A DNA stretch of 64,000 nt from Zopfochytrium polystomum. Its lineage: Eukaryota; Chytridiomycota; Chytridiomycetes; Chytridiales; Chytridiaceae. A program made the translations under genes and the position numbers. The DNA lies in the NCBI GenBank assembly GCA_025765615.1, contig JAIVFJ010000113.1, positions 62,001-126,000 on the forward strand. The letters are read 5' to 3'. This document shows positions 44,657-56,108 of this stretch, piece by piece. Positions within the stretch are counted from its first letter, which is position 1. Every line of letters begins with the position of its first letter. The notes beneath the pieces are model-generated. The model was not told where the DNA came from and did not search any database. It saw only the letters and a list, made by a program, of their open reading frames with translations.

Positions 44657-47179
44657 ATGCCCGCAGAACAGCGCACCATCCGGCCTCCTCGACGGCTGCG
44701 GAGGAATGCGGCGACGCCGTCGTCCTTGCCGGCGGCGGCGGCCTTCCCCTCCTCCTCCTCCCGCAGAGGTCGGCTGGCCTGGGCTTTCGCAGCGGCCGCC
44801 GTCGTCCTCGCCACAATACTCCCCTTGCTCTCTCCATCCTCCTCCTTCTCCACTGTCGCTGCCTCAAGCGTTCCTGCCGCGGCCGCAGCTGCTGCCGACG
44901 CTGTCGCAGATGCCGCACTGCTTGATATCGATGCCGCTCTTTCAGACACCGAGAAGGAAGTATTGCATGATACATGTAAGGACAAGAATGGCCTTCCCCT
45001 TTCTCTCCGCCGTACAATTCACTCAAACCAACACATTTCGCTTTGCGCATTTCAACCATCCCCTGAATCATTCCATCCACTATTGCAGTCAAGGCGTATG
45101 GCGGGACAGCAGTAAGCGCAAAGCAAGAAGGTACGTCGTTGGAACTCGAGGAACCCCGAGCCTCTGACTCGCACTTCTTGACCAGATGTTGCCGAGAAGG
45201 AGAGAAAGGCGACCGCAGAACAAACACGGAAAGATAGTATTGCGGCGGATAAGGCCAACAAAGCGACCTACAATCAAAACTATCGAGACGAAGTTGCAAA
45301 TGCTCAGGCTGATTTCAAGTCGAACCTGGACCATATGGGAGTGAAAACCAGTTGGGTAGCAAATCATGTGCTCCTTTCCCTTTTTTCTTCGTTGTTAAGA
45401 GATGGCTGCTCATTCTTCGCCCGATACCAACAGGACCAACTGATAGGGCAGAACAGGAGACATGGGTTCGACTCCACCATTCTTTTACGCGCGCTCCGTG
45501 CTCACATTCTTTGCCCTTTGCCCACCACCGTTTCTCACCTCAAAAACTAGGTCAAGAGTGGCAAACCTGAATACCGCGACAAGGCAAACACAGGCATCCC
45601 CAACACGGATCCGCTTCAAAAGGTGGCTGGAACGCTCGTGGCTTCAGGGCCGACAATGTCCGAGGCCGATTACAACGAATTGCGGAGCGGGTGAGTGTTT
45701 TTAAAGTCCCCACACGGCCTTTTGTTTTTTACCCCATGTTAGAGAGCGGCGAAAGGAACGATTCGAGCCAAAAATCAGCATTTGCTAACCTCAAATACTC
45801 TCGCCATCCTCAATTGACAACACAGCGGTGGGCTCACCTCCGCCAAACTTGGCCTAGGTGGGGGTGTTACGCTCCAAAGCGTCAGCATGCTGCCTCCAGT
45901 CGAAAAAGACCCCACAAAGGCGACCGCAGGAAAGAAGCAGGGAAATATCATTGGCGTGGTTAGTTTGATCTTTTTCGTTTCTCCTCCCACTTTGTTCGCC
46001 TCTCTCTTGGAGACTCGCAACCCCCCCCCCCCCCATCATTCATGTATCTCATACTCCGAGTGCGCCTCCTTTTACCCTACTTCCCCTTCACCTCTCCGCC
46101 AGTATGAGTACAATGACGCCAAAGGCAACAAGCAAGAAGTAGCTGTCAACATGCACTGCGACCTGACCCGCCGCGGGCTGGACATCGCGTTCCTGTCGAT
46201 ATCCGACCCCGCCGCTCGTGCGCGTCTCTTCCGCCGCGCTGCCGCCGGCTCGGCCGCGTGCAAGAAGGCGCACGCGAACAAGGTTGCCGGGAACGTGAAG
46301 AACCTGTTTGCGAACCAGGTGCGCAACAAGGACGGCAGCTTGAACATCAAGGTACGTTCTATATCTCCTTGGGAGTGGACCGCAGGGAAATTTTGTTTGT
46401 CTTCGTAGGCCAAACAACCAATGCACATTTTTAACGCTCAAAAACCTCTCCCCCGACTACAGGCTTCGCTTTCGAACATGAAAAAATCCAAAGACCCAAG
46501 CGTCCGCGCCAGCGTTGGTTCTGTGAAAAAGTCGGACCTAAAGACCGGCAAAGCCGCGAAGCAGCCAAAGGGCCAAGCCAAAAAGAGCTTGTCGAACAAG
46601 AACGGCAAGGGGTCCAAGAGGGCGGCGCAATCCAAGTCCAAGAAGGCATCGTCGCTTGGAAAGGGCAAGACCAGAGGCGTTGGCAAGAGCAAAGGCGTCG
46701 GCAAGGCTAAGCTGGGCGGGCGAAAGTCCGCGGCCCTGGCGAAGAAGGGTAAGGGTAAGGTGGCGGGTAAGAAGGGTGCTACGCGCGGTGTGGCGAAGGG
46801 CAAGGGCAAGGCGGCGAAGGGGAAGGCGGCGGGGAAGAAGGGTCCTACGCGCGGTGTGGCGAAGGGCAAAGGCAAGGCGACGAAGGGGAGGGCGGGGAAG
46901 GGAAAGGCGGCAAAGGGCAAGGCGGTGAAGGCGCCAAAAGGGAAGACGGCGAGGAAGGCGAACGTCCCACCAAAGGGCGGAAAGGCAGCTAAGCGGCAAG
47001 CTGGCAGGAACGGGGCGGCCAAGAAGGGCGCTGGAAAGCCCGCGGCCAGGAAGTCCACTGGAAAGCCTGGGGCCAAGAAGGCGGCTGGGAAGCCTGCGGC
47101 CAGGAAGGCCGCTGCAAAGCCCGCGCCCAGGAAGGCGGCTGCAAGGGCACCGGCGGCGAAGTCAGGCAAGAGGAAGTAG
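44657..47179 (+). CDS. Signal-anchored protein with histone-H1-like Lys/Ala/Gly tail
   Basis: Seven exons in consistent phase: 44657-44975, 45089-45130, 45186-45340, 45551-45690, 45826-45958, 46103-46351, 46463-47179, 584 aa. I do not recognise the family. The N-terminus is Arg-rich, with one hydrophobic helix at about 41-58 (AWAFAAAAVVLATILPLL), fitting a type II anchor or uncleaved signal. A middle domain (about 90-346) contains NKATYNQNYRDEVANAQADF, PTMSEADYNELRSG, LTSAKLGLGGGVTL, and a Cys-containing part (VNMHCDLTRRGLDIAFLSIS). The last exon (347-584) is almost only Lys/Ala/Gly with repeats such as GKKG(A/P)TRGVAKGKGKA and GKPAARK, like a histone H1 tail or silica/wall polyamine-type peptide. 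An in-frame ATG at 44525 exists but would add a poly-Lys leader from a homopolymer. Confidence 0.8.
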
Positions 47180-47559
47180 GGGGTTCGAGCGAAGAATGGC
47201 TCAAATTGTGTGGAATCCACAGCATGTTATTAGAATAAATATGTAGAAGCGAATATGAAAGTACTGGTCAGTGAGTGAACGCCGAACAAGGAACACAAAG
47301 AGAGAGGGTCGCATATTGAGGGGTGCACAAACACCAGCAAATAGTATCTGCGTCTCTTCAAGGTGGAGGTCACCTTGAAGCGATCGCTCTGTAGGACAGC
47401 AATGAGGAGGACCCAACTGAATTTGGGGGCCATTCACTGGGCAGCTCAAAAAAAAAAAAACAAAAAAAAAAAAAAAAAAAGGAAAGGAAGAAGGAAGAAG
47501 AAACGTTTCATTGTTGGGTGTCGCACTGAAGGGGGAAACAAAAAAACCTCCCCTTCAAG

Positions 47560-48807
47560 TTAAACAACCAGCTCCAGCTGCACGTCCTCCATCTCCTGAA
47601 TGGCGGAGCGCACTGCAGCGGCCTCCGCGGGCGGCATGCCCTGGATGTGCAGCAGCCGCAGTTCGCGCATTTCCGCGAGCAGCGGAAGGATGGTGGTGGC
47701 GGTGACGGTGTCCGGGTAAGGGCCGACGATGCGGACTCGGCGGAGGTGCCGGTTGTCGCGAATCAGGGCAGGGAACCAGTGGTCTGATTGTTGGTTGCGG
47801 GAAGAAAGATCAAAAATCAATACAGGTCGATTGGGGGGGGGGGTGCGGGGAAGCTGAGGAAGAAACGCCTCTCTCACCGTCGGTCAACCAGATGGCGTTC
47901 ATGCGCAGCACCCGCAAGTCGACGAGGGATCCGCGGAAGCACTCTGCCGCCGCGCGCATCAGCGCCGCGCCCGCCGCCGGGTTCCCAAACGACCCGTACC
48001 GCGGAAGCCGCCCGACCGTCAGCGACCTCACTCGCGGGCAGGAAGCGGCGATCGCGCGTAGGGCGTCGGCCTCGAGCGTGTCGGTGCCGCCAACGCTAAA
48101 GTAGTCGACGCCAAAGAACGACAGGTCTTCCACCGGCGGCGGCGGCGACGTCCCTGGTTCGGCGGTGCCGGTATCGGGGCCTGCCGCCGGCGACGAGGAC
48201 CAGTCGCAGGCGAGGGCGAGGGCGCGCAGCCGCGGCAGGGCGCGGATCCCTGCGGCCAGGGCGTGAGGGGAGATTTGGGTGTCAGAGCGGTCGGCGAGGA
48301 TTGCGAGCCGTTCGAGGTTGGGGAGCGCGGGGAGGAGCGTGGAGAGGAAGGCGTCCGAGACGGCGACGGAGACGAGGGTCAGATGGCGCAGGGCGGCGAG
48401 GCGGTGCAGCCAGTCGACGTCGAGCGAGAGCGTGGGGTTGGCCGAGGCGACCTTGATGTCGATAAAGTCGGCGTCGGCGTCGTCGTCGGCGTCTGCCCGG
48501 GCAGAGAAGAAGGTGGATCGTCGGCGCAGCTGGTCGAAGGGATCGACGGTCAGCGAGACGACGGCCGAGTCGGCGGCAAAGAGGAGCTGGTCGTCCACGT
48601 CCTCAAAGTTCCCAGTAGGCCAAGTCCGAGCGAAAGCAGAGCGCGCGCATGGCGGACGGGGCGACGGCGTCGTTCCAGGCGCGGGAGACGAGGCGGAGGG
48701 TCTTGCGATCGGCGAGGCTCAGGTAGCGGGCGGCGGGTGGCGGGCAGCCAGTCGGCCAGGGCGCCGCCCGCGCCGCTGGTCGCCTTGTGCGGGGCGGAGA
48801 GGGCCAT
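47560..48807 (-). CDS. F-box/LRR-like protein with two apparent frame breaks
   Basis: Exon 2 is 47783-47560; exon 1 ends at 47878. Most of exon 1 (48598 downwards) reads as LRR-like sequence (RLAALRHLTLVSVAVSD, LPALPNLERLAILAD, LPRLRALALACDW, CPRVRSLTVGRLPRYG, SLVDLRVLRMNAIWL) and exon 2 continues (HLRRVRIVGPYP, EMRELRLLHIQGM). Upstream, the F-box-like piece RYLSLADRKTLRLVSRAWND lies in a second frame and the start (ATG 48807, MALSAPHKAT, GALADWLPAT) in a third. Each change equals one extra base (near 48730-48755 and near 48600-48611) and no intron fits. Either a young pseudogene or sequence errors in GC-rich DNA. Likely role if intact: SCF substrate adaptor. Confidence 0.6.
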
Positions 48808-48870
48808 GATTAGAAAGCAGGGAGAAGAAACGAGAAGAAAAAAGAGAAGACAACAGAGAGAGAGACAATA

Positions 48871-48986
<116 letters not shown>

Positions 48987-49009
48987 GAGAGATAGAGAAG
49001 AGAGAGATT

Positions 49010-49959
49010 GTTTGTTGGTGGGACGGAGGAGGTGGCGAATATTGTCGGTGGGCGGTGAGCGGTGAGCAGTGGCCGGTTGACAGTTGGAAGTTGGGATAGG
49101 AGGACGAAAGGAGCATGGCAGGAAACGCGAGGCTGAAATTCTTGCGTTGCATGATAGAGTCGATTGTGGGTACGGCTGGCGCGGTATTCTTACTGGCAGC
49201 AACACCGGAGAGACGGGCCTTGACGCTGCACCACCAGGAGCAGCAGGGAAGGATGTCGACGAGGACGATGACGAGGCCGAAAGTGAGGGCGAGAATGAGA
49301 GGCGATGATGCGGGGGCGCTCTGGTCAGCCGCATGACGAGACGAGAGGAACAAGGAGGAGGATACTCGAGGTTTCAAGGGTTTTGCTGCTTGTTCTTGCC
49401 TGCCACCACCTTGTCTTCCAGTGTGTGATTGTTTTCGAGACACGCTCTGAGGCCCGAGGAAAAGACAAACCAAAGGGCGCTTCAAGAGTCAAGCGAGTGC
49501 GACAGAGAGAAGTTTGCGACAGACTGTTGGAAGGAAGAAACTTCACATAATTACTTGGCGGGCAACCAACACTTAAGAGGGCAAGACAGCCCTTTTGAGA
49601 CAGTCCGCTCAACCGTCTCCTGGAGAGCCTCTATCAACCATGATCCATTTGATGGCCCCACCGAGGTCAGGGGATAGAAGGTGTTGGTGAGAGGAACTGA
49701 AATTGTACGAGAGGACATGTTTAGCGACTATACACGGATGTGCTTTTTCTGAGAACGGTAAACTCAAGAAGTGAGTTCAAATAGTTGAAGGTGAAAAAGC
49801 AACGTCGCATGTCGCGACTCTGCGACATATCCCGCGGACCAATAACAACGAATTCAGATAAAAAAAACAACAACTCTGTCAGTTAGGGGTAACAAAAAAA
49901 AAAAAAAAAAAAAAAAACTTCCAAATAATTCCAGTCCATCATGCCAGCACCAAGAAGCA
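49010..49959. other. Intergenic region, no gene seen
   Basis: Short frames only. A poly(A) run of about 25 nt lies at 49893-49917, just downstream (in sense) of the next minus-strand gene. Confidence 0.5.
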
Positions 49960-51273
49960 TTAAGCAATCTCTCCTTCCGTGAGGCGGAGCAGCGCCAAAA
50001 AAGTTTCATACAGTCTTTTCCGACTTTTCATAGAAAGCGAGCTTCCAAGCGACACGCGCAAAAACCTAATGATGGGAAACCCATCGGTTGAAACGGACGC
50101 ACCGCTGCTTGTCCACGACAGCCAAACGCGGTTCTGGCCGGTCTCTGCCACTTCGAGCGACGTCGCGGGGGTGACCCACCCCAGCGACCCCAGTCCAGGC
50201 TTGCACCTGCGCCTCAGCTCACCCTCAATGTCCGTCCGAATTCTGAGCAGCGTCTCTTTGGAAAGTGCGGGAAGGGTGCAAACCAGGTCGGCATCAGGAA
50301 GAAGGGTCATGACGATGCGGCGGGCTGGTCCGGGTAAGGCGGTGATAAAGTTTTGGGCATTATCGGTGGCACAGCCGTGCAGCAGCACTGAATCGAGGGC
50401 GGTTGCGGAGTACGTCGGCCATCTGGATCGATTGTTAAATTTAAAATTTCGAGGTGGTAGAAGTTCGCGGGGCTTACATGTTCGGTCGACAAAGTTCCCA
50501 AACATTCGAGTCGAAAAGAAGGGCCTTTGCGATCTCTGCACAGGAGCTTTCCTTGCTCGACGCGGAGCGCGCAAGATATTTCAGAGGGCGACCTTGCTCT
50601 GCCAAACCGCAAGCCAAATCCAGTTCTGTCACAAAGCCGCGACAAGGGGGATGAAAAAAAGGTTTACCGAGGTTTACCGAGTTCAGAGCACCGTGGAAAG
50701 TGGATCGGACGACTGAGAAACACGTCAAAGAAAACACACTCAACTGCTCACGCCCGTCCACTGCTTCGACACGACCTTCTTCGCCAGGTCCTCACCAAAC
50801 GCAGAGCTCCGCGCGGCTTTCCACCAAGCGTCAAACAGAGCGAAAATCCCCTGGTGCGCAAAGCACGCGTACGAACTGAATCCAGGAGGCGGCAGGGAGA
50901 TCGAATCCGCGACGCGAATCCCGCGCGGCCCGAACGGCACCATCCTGACAACCACGTCGAACGCGGCGTTGCCGGAAAAGGAGAACGCGGGCGCCGCAAA
51001 AAACTCGGACGCCTCGCCCAGACCGTCTGCCCAGCAGACGGCGTCGCGGAACCGATCGGGAACCGCGCGCTTGCTGCCGACGAGGACGCACACCTGCTGG
51101 TTGGACCGGTTCCGTCCGCCGTCCTGAGATGTCGACCACGCGAGGAGGTTTGGATCGGACGCGTCGACGACCGGCGATGGATGGAGGTCTGCTAGCACCG
51201 CGAGAACTTGGCGGAGAGTGATGCAGCTGAGGCTGGGTCGGGGAAGGGAAATGAGGCCTCGGTTGCTGGAAAC

Positions 51274-51309
<36 letters not shown>

Positions 51310-51670
51310 AAGCGCCGGCTGACCCTCCCCGGTTAAGCTCGTCCGGAACTGCCGCCGCGATCTGCAGGACTTTTGCAAGGCCCTCCTCGGTGCGCCGCAA
51401 CCCGCGGTCGTGGGCGTCGGCGGGGGCGCTTGCGACCAGGCTGGGAAGCTCTTTGCGCAGCCTGCGGACGAGAGCGGCGGCCGCGGCGGCAGGGAGCGTC
51501 GCCGCATCGTCGGCGCCCGCACCGCCCAGGACGGTGTCGGCCTCGAAAAGGGCGGCACCGGGCGCCTCGAGGCCGAGCTGGTGCGGCAAGCCCGACAGCA
51601 CGCAGTAGGCGTGCTTGCCGATGTGGCCGTGTTCTTCTTCGTCGTCGTCGTCGTCAGTGTCGGAGTCCAT
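49960..51670 (-). CDS. Multi-exon protein of unknown function
   Basis: Exons: 51670-51324, 51265-50752 (phases agree), a third exon ending at 50478 with uncertain start, and 50422-49960. About 500 aa. Not recognised. The start MDSDTDDDDDEEEHGHIG is acidic; then an Ala-rich helical part (AAAAALVRRLRKELPSLVAS). Exon 2 is a mixed alpha/beta-like region (CITLRQVLAVLADLHPSPVV, QQVCVLVGSKRAVPDRFRD, GNAAFDVVVRMVPFGPRGIR). Exon 4 has PGPARRIVMTLLPDADLVC and VWLSWTSSGASVSTDGFP. No membrane segment or catalytic motif. Intron 1 contains a 31-nt homopolymer (plus-strand A, 51277-51307). It lies between an F-box/LRR gene and PABA synthase. Confidence 0.6.
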
Positions 51671-51930
51671 TTATTTGATTTTTTTTTTTTTAATTTTTCT
51701 TGGTTTTGTTCTGTTGCGCACCGGTATTCGCGGGCTGGTGGAGTTTAGAGCCAACTTTGACGCAAAACGTTTACAATTGGGACGCACAGCGCAGTGAGAG
51801 TGCAAGAGGAGTACGTCATCAAAACAGTAAGCGAGGGAGTATCCTCTTCATTGTTCCTTGTTGTTGTTGTAAGTAAATAAAACAAGATGGAGATGTTTGA
51901 GAATTCCCAAAAAGGGCTTCAACCCGCTGA

Positions 51931-54541
51931 TTACTCGCGCAGCGATGCCATCGCGTCGCTTCCTACACCGTACGCTGCGAGAATGCTGGAAAACCGACGA
52001 GAAATACGATGAGGCGAGAAAAAACGAACGAAAGGGCATAACACGTACCTCGGCAGGACGGACGCCGCCTTGGTGACCATCTCGTCAAACTCGCCCTCCA
52101 CGTCCGACAAGTACACCACCGCGCCCCCCGCGCCCACGTCGATCCGACCGCCCTCGCACCCCACCCCCCCGCCCACCACCACCGCCGTCCGGATCACCAC
52201 GCTCATGTCGCACGCCCCCGACACCGATAGGAACCCGAGGCACCCCGAGTACGGCCCGCGCGAACCTGGCACCGGCGACGACGACGAGGAGGATGACAAC
52301 GAGCCGTCGCAGGAGGGACCACCACCCTCCAGCGCCTCGAGGATCCGGCACGACCGCAGCTTCGGTGCCCCCGTCATCGACCCCGGCGGGAACGTCGCCC
52401 GAAGCGCGTCCAGCGCCGTCAGCCGCGCCCGCGCGACCCCGTGCTGCTGCTTGCCGGCCTCCTCCTCCCCCATTTCGGAATCCGCCGCTGCGACCGGCAC
52501 GTCCTGGTACCCACGCAGCCGCCCTCGCACTGTCGACACGAGCTGATGCACCGTCGCGTAGGACTCGACCGCAAAGAGCGCGGGGACGGTCACCGTCTCT
52601 GGCGCGCAGATCAGGTTCAGGTCGTTGCGGATCAGATCGACAATCTGTTTTTTTGGGGGGGGAGAGATGAAGGGGGGTGGCGTCGAAAAGCGCATTAGAA
52701 GGTGGGGAAAGAAGCGAAGGCAGACGCAAAGCACCCCGGCCGAACCACAAACAGACCATCAAATTCTCCGCCTGATCCTTTTCGTTCTTCCCCAGCATCC
52801 CCCTCCGCCTCTCGTCTTCCTCCCGCCACGCCACCATCTCCGCCTCCTCGCAGCCCGCCGCCGGCCGCACCGGCCTCGCCACCGTCCCCTTGATCGGCCG
52901 CATCTCCACCCACCCGTCCGCCCCGCACCGCAGGAACCTCTCCGGGCTCGACTGCAGCACCGCCAGCCCGTCCCCGAGCTCCAGGAACGCCCCGTGCGGC
53001 GCCGGGTTCCCGGACCGAAGGCGCAAGTACAAGTCGTACGGCCGTACCGGGGCCGCCCCGACGGCGGCGGCGGTGGCGGCGGCGGCGGCGGCGAGGCGGA
53101 GCGTCACGCGCGTCGTGAGGCAGAGCTCGTATGTCTCGCCGGCGGCGATGGATGAGAGCGCGGAGGAGATGTTGCCCATGTACGTCGCGCGAGGGTGCGC
53201 GAGCCGCAGCGAGAGCGGGTGGCGCGCGTTCGGTGGACCGCGTGGTGGTTGCGGCGCCGCCGCGGTGGTGGCGCGCCGACGCAGCGCGCACTGCGCGTCG
53301 CGGAACCACGCCAGCACAGCCGCGGGCGGCGAGGTACCGTCTCCGCCGCCTTCCCCGTCGAAGCTGAGCGCCACCAGATGCGCGGACCCCGCCGCGTGGT
53401 CAAACGCGACGACGCGGTCGGAAAACACAAAGCACGCGTCCGGTGTGTCCCGCGCGGACCGCACCGCAAAGCCGTGCTGGTGCCCCTCAGGCAGCGTCTC
53501 GCTCTTCATCTCGTACCCAAAGTACCCGACCATCCCGCCCACAAAGTCAAACGGCGGCGACGTCAGCGGCGTCGCGGAGTAGCTGGCGGCGGTGGCGTCG
53601 TTGGGGAGGTGTGTGTTGCCGGTGGAAGAGGCGCCGGTTGTTGGGGTACGCTGGACCATGTAGAAGCGGGAGTCCTTTGACAGGCTGTCAACGGTGTAGC
53701 GGTCCATCGTTTCCGCCATCCAGTGGAAAAAGGTGGACTTCGGCGGCAGGGTCTCGCTCGACGAGGTCCAGCTCTGCGGTTCTGCGGCGCCTCGTGCCGT
53801 CTGGCAGTTTGGCCTCTTGATCGAGACCTTGCGGGTTTCGCAAGAGTACTTGATCAGGAAGCTAAAGCGGCCAGCAGGTCGAATGGGGAAGGGGGGTATT
53901 TTTTTTATATTTTTTTTTTTTGTGTTGTTTTAGGTTGTAGTGATCACACAAGAAAAACAGTTGAGACGCGAACCTTTCAGGGCTTGAGCAGGCGCCCATG
54001 TAGGAGAAGTTTCTCTGCTCGCGGACCACCTTTCAAGGTTGTTGAACCCAAAGCGAGTTGAATAGGAGCGTCAGAAGAGGAAATAACTTATGGGATCGTC
54101 CGCAAAAAGTATTAAAACGTTCAAAAAGGTCCGTTTTGACAGACTAGACCCCCACCTTTGCCGAATCCAGCCAATACCGCACCTCTTGGTCACCGAAAAG
54201 CGCCTCAAACGCCACGCGCGGGTCCACAAATTCGTCCAAATCCAGCACAAACACGGACGGCTTCGGCTTTGCCTTTCGCAGCGCTAGTACGCCTCCCCCG
54301 GCCTGCGCGTCCTCGTCGCGTAAGGGCCGCAAGAGCGGTGTCGGCACCACCGTCATCTCCCGGATCCACTGCGGCAGCGCGGACCGTCGCCGCCCCGCCG
54401 CCGCGCGCGCCATCCGCAGAAAGTTGCGCATGATCGTCGCGCCTTGCTCGGTTGAGATTGACTGGGGCGAGGGGGGTTGTGCAACGGTGAGAGAAGGGAG
54501 GGGGGAAGGGTGTTTTGAGTTGTGACAGTCCTTAGCGAGTT

Positions 54542-54576
<35 letters not shown>

Positions 54577-56008
54577 AGCGTTTACCTCTGGATGGAACTG
54601 CACGCCCCACACGGGTCGCGTCGCGTGTTCCAGACCCATCACCACACGCCCGCCGCCGCCGATCGGGTCGTCTGTCCACGCCGTCACCCTCAAGCAATCT
54701 GGAAGGCCTTGGTGGTATTTCACGCCCTTGGTTAGCCCCCAAAAAAAGATTTTTAAAAAAAAAAAAAAAAAAAAAAAGAGAAACACCAAACTGGATTCGT
54801 CGACCGCCAGCGAGTGGTACCGCACGACCCTGCACCCGTCCTCGACGCCATCAAACAGCCCTCCGCCCCCACCGCCGCCCGATTCGCGGTCCGTGCCGCC
54901 GGGGACGCCGACGACCCGCAGCGCCGACAGCCGCCCGTGCATCGGCTCTGGCGCGCGCACCACGCGCCCGCCCAGCACCGACGCGAGGCCTTGGTGGCCC
55001 AGGCACACGCCGAGGATCGGGGGGATCGGGGGCGCGCCGGCGCCGTCGTCGCCCGTCGCCGTCGTGGCGGCGCGGAGAAGCGGGTCGCAGAGGCCAAAGT
55101 CCTTTGGGGTGGGGGGTGTGGGTGTAGTGGGGTAGAAGGATCCGGGCAAGGAAGTGTCAGCTTTTTTCCTTTTTTTTTTTTTTTTTTGTTTTTTTTTCCT
55201 TATTTGGTGGGAAGGGGAGGGAGCTGGGTTGTAAGGGTTGTAAGGGTTGGGTTACAGAAAAAGGGTGTGCTTCTTCTTGGATGCGCGTGCCGATGGGCAC
55301 ACGGAGAAACGAGGAAGAGGGGGGCGGTGTGTGTCTGTCTCGGCCAGCCAACTCCGCTCTCTGTCTGAATGAAGCCAAGTGTTCCCCGCCTTTTTGTCTC
55401 GTTTTCGTTCGTTCGCTGTTCGTTCGTCCCTCTTTCATTCCCCCCCAAAGAATTGGGAAGCCAGAACGAGCGAGCTTTTGGGGGGAGAAACGCGTTGTTC
55501 CGCTCACAGCCCTCACTCGCTCAACCCACCCCCTCTCGCCCCCACCCCCCCGCATATTCTCACCTCGGCTACATCCGGCCGCCCTGGCCCCGGCGACACA
55601 ATGACGCAGTCAAAGTGCCCTAGCACGTCGTCGCGCAGCGTCTCCCTGGAGGCGGGAAGGACTTGAGAGAGGCCTGCCCCATACACACACACACACGCCC
55701 GCGCGCGAAAAAACGTTACCACGACACTTGATCGTTGCGGATCACGACCACATCCACCGCAGCCACAGTCGCGTCGTCGTCGTCGTTGGTGGTCGTGGCC
55801 CCCTCTCGCATCCGCTGCTGCTCCCGCCGCCGCTGCCGCCGATCCCGGTCGTCGGCGTCGTGCGCAGCATGCCCGCCGCACCCGCATCCCTCGCCGCTGA
55901 CGCAGCGTATGTCGCCGCCGCCGCCGCCGCCGCCAATGCCGCCGCCACCGCCGCCGCCAATGCCGCCGCCGCCGCCGCCGCCAATGCCGCCGCCGCGGTC
56001 GTCCGCCT

Positions 56009-56040
<32 letters not shown>

Positions 56041-56108
56041 GCCGCAATCGCCAGCTGCAGCAGGTTGAAGGTGTACGAGTCGTAATTGTCGACGATGAGG
56101 ACGCGCAT
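51931..56108 (-). CDS. ABZ1: Bifunctional p-aminobenzoate (aminodeoxychorismate) synthase, PabA-PabB fusion
   Basis: Makes 4-amino-4-deoxychorismate from chorismate and glutamine for folate synthesis. Nine exons in phase: 56108-55720, 55645-55564, 55101-54787, 54726-54586, 54461-54156, 54029-53974, 53861-52757, 52644-52049, 51985-51931, 1014 aa. Glutamine amidotransferase half: MRVLIVDNYDSYTFNLLQLA, IVSPGPGRP, GVCLGHQG (Cys nucleophile), YHSLAVD, GVQFHPE (His/Glu). Chorismate-binding half: GGMVGYFGYE, YELCLTTRV, MRPIKGT, VDLIRNDL, VESYATVHQLVSTVRG, PPGSMTGAPK. The Lys in PIKGT is the PabB signature, against PIAGT in anthranilate synthase. Exon 1 has a ~100-residue Ala/Thr/Gly-rich insertion in the amidotransferase domain. 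Exon 4, flanked by homopolymers, encodes FHPE. Confidence 0.94.
54544..54777. repeat. Complementary homopolymers flanking exon 4 of PABA synthase
   Basis: T31 at 54544-54574 (poly(A) in the transcript, intron after exon 4) and A23 at 54755-54777 (poly(U) in the transcript, intron before exon 4). They bracket the 141-nt exon at 54586-54726. Confidence 0.95.
55905..56070. repeat. CCG/GTC trinucleotide repeats inside PABA synthase exon 1
   Basis: Repeated GCCGCCGCC blocks separated by AAT (about 55917-55995) encode three (Gly)n-Ile units, and GTC repeats (about 56008-56030) encode Thr/Asp; both are inside the amidotransferase coding region. Confidence 0.85.

Noticed and set aside
45460..45482. 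GGGTTCGACTCC resembles a tRNA T-loop/B box
   Set aside because: No A box or foldable acceptor and anticodon stems around it; it sits inside an intron of the H1-tail gene.
46463..47179. Histone H1 gene
   Set aside because: The Lys/Ala/Gly exon has no winged-helix globular domain and splices in phase to six upstream exons that include a membrane anchor.
47832..47842. G-run as G-quadruplex array
   Set aside because: Only one isolated run of about 11 G without further G-blocks nearby.
51931..56108. Anthranilate synthase (TrpE/TrpG)
   Set aside because: The active-site motif is PIKGT (PabB type) instead of PIAGT, and the amidotransferase is fused at the N-terminus as in fungal PABA synthases.
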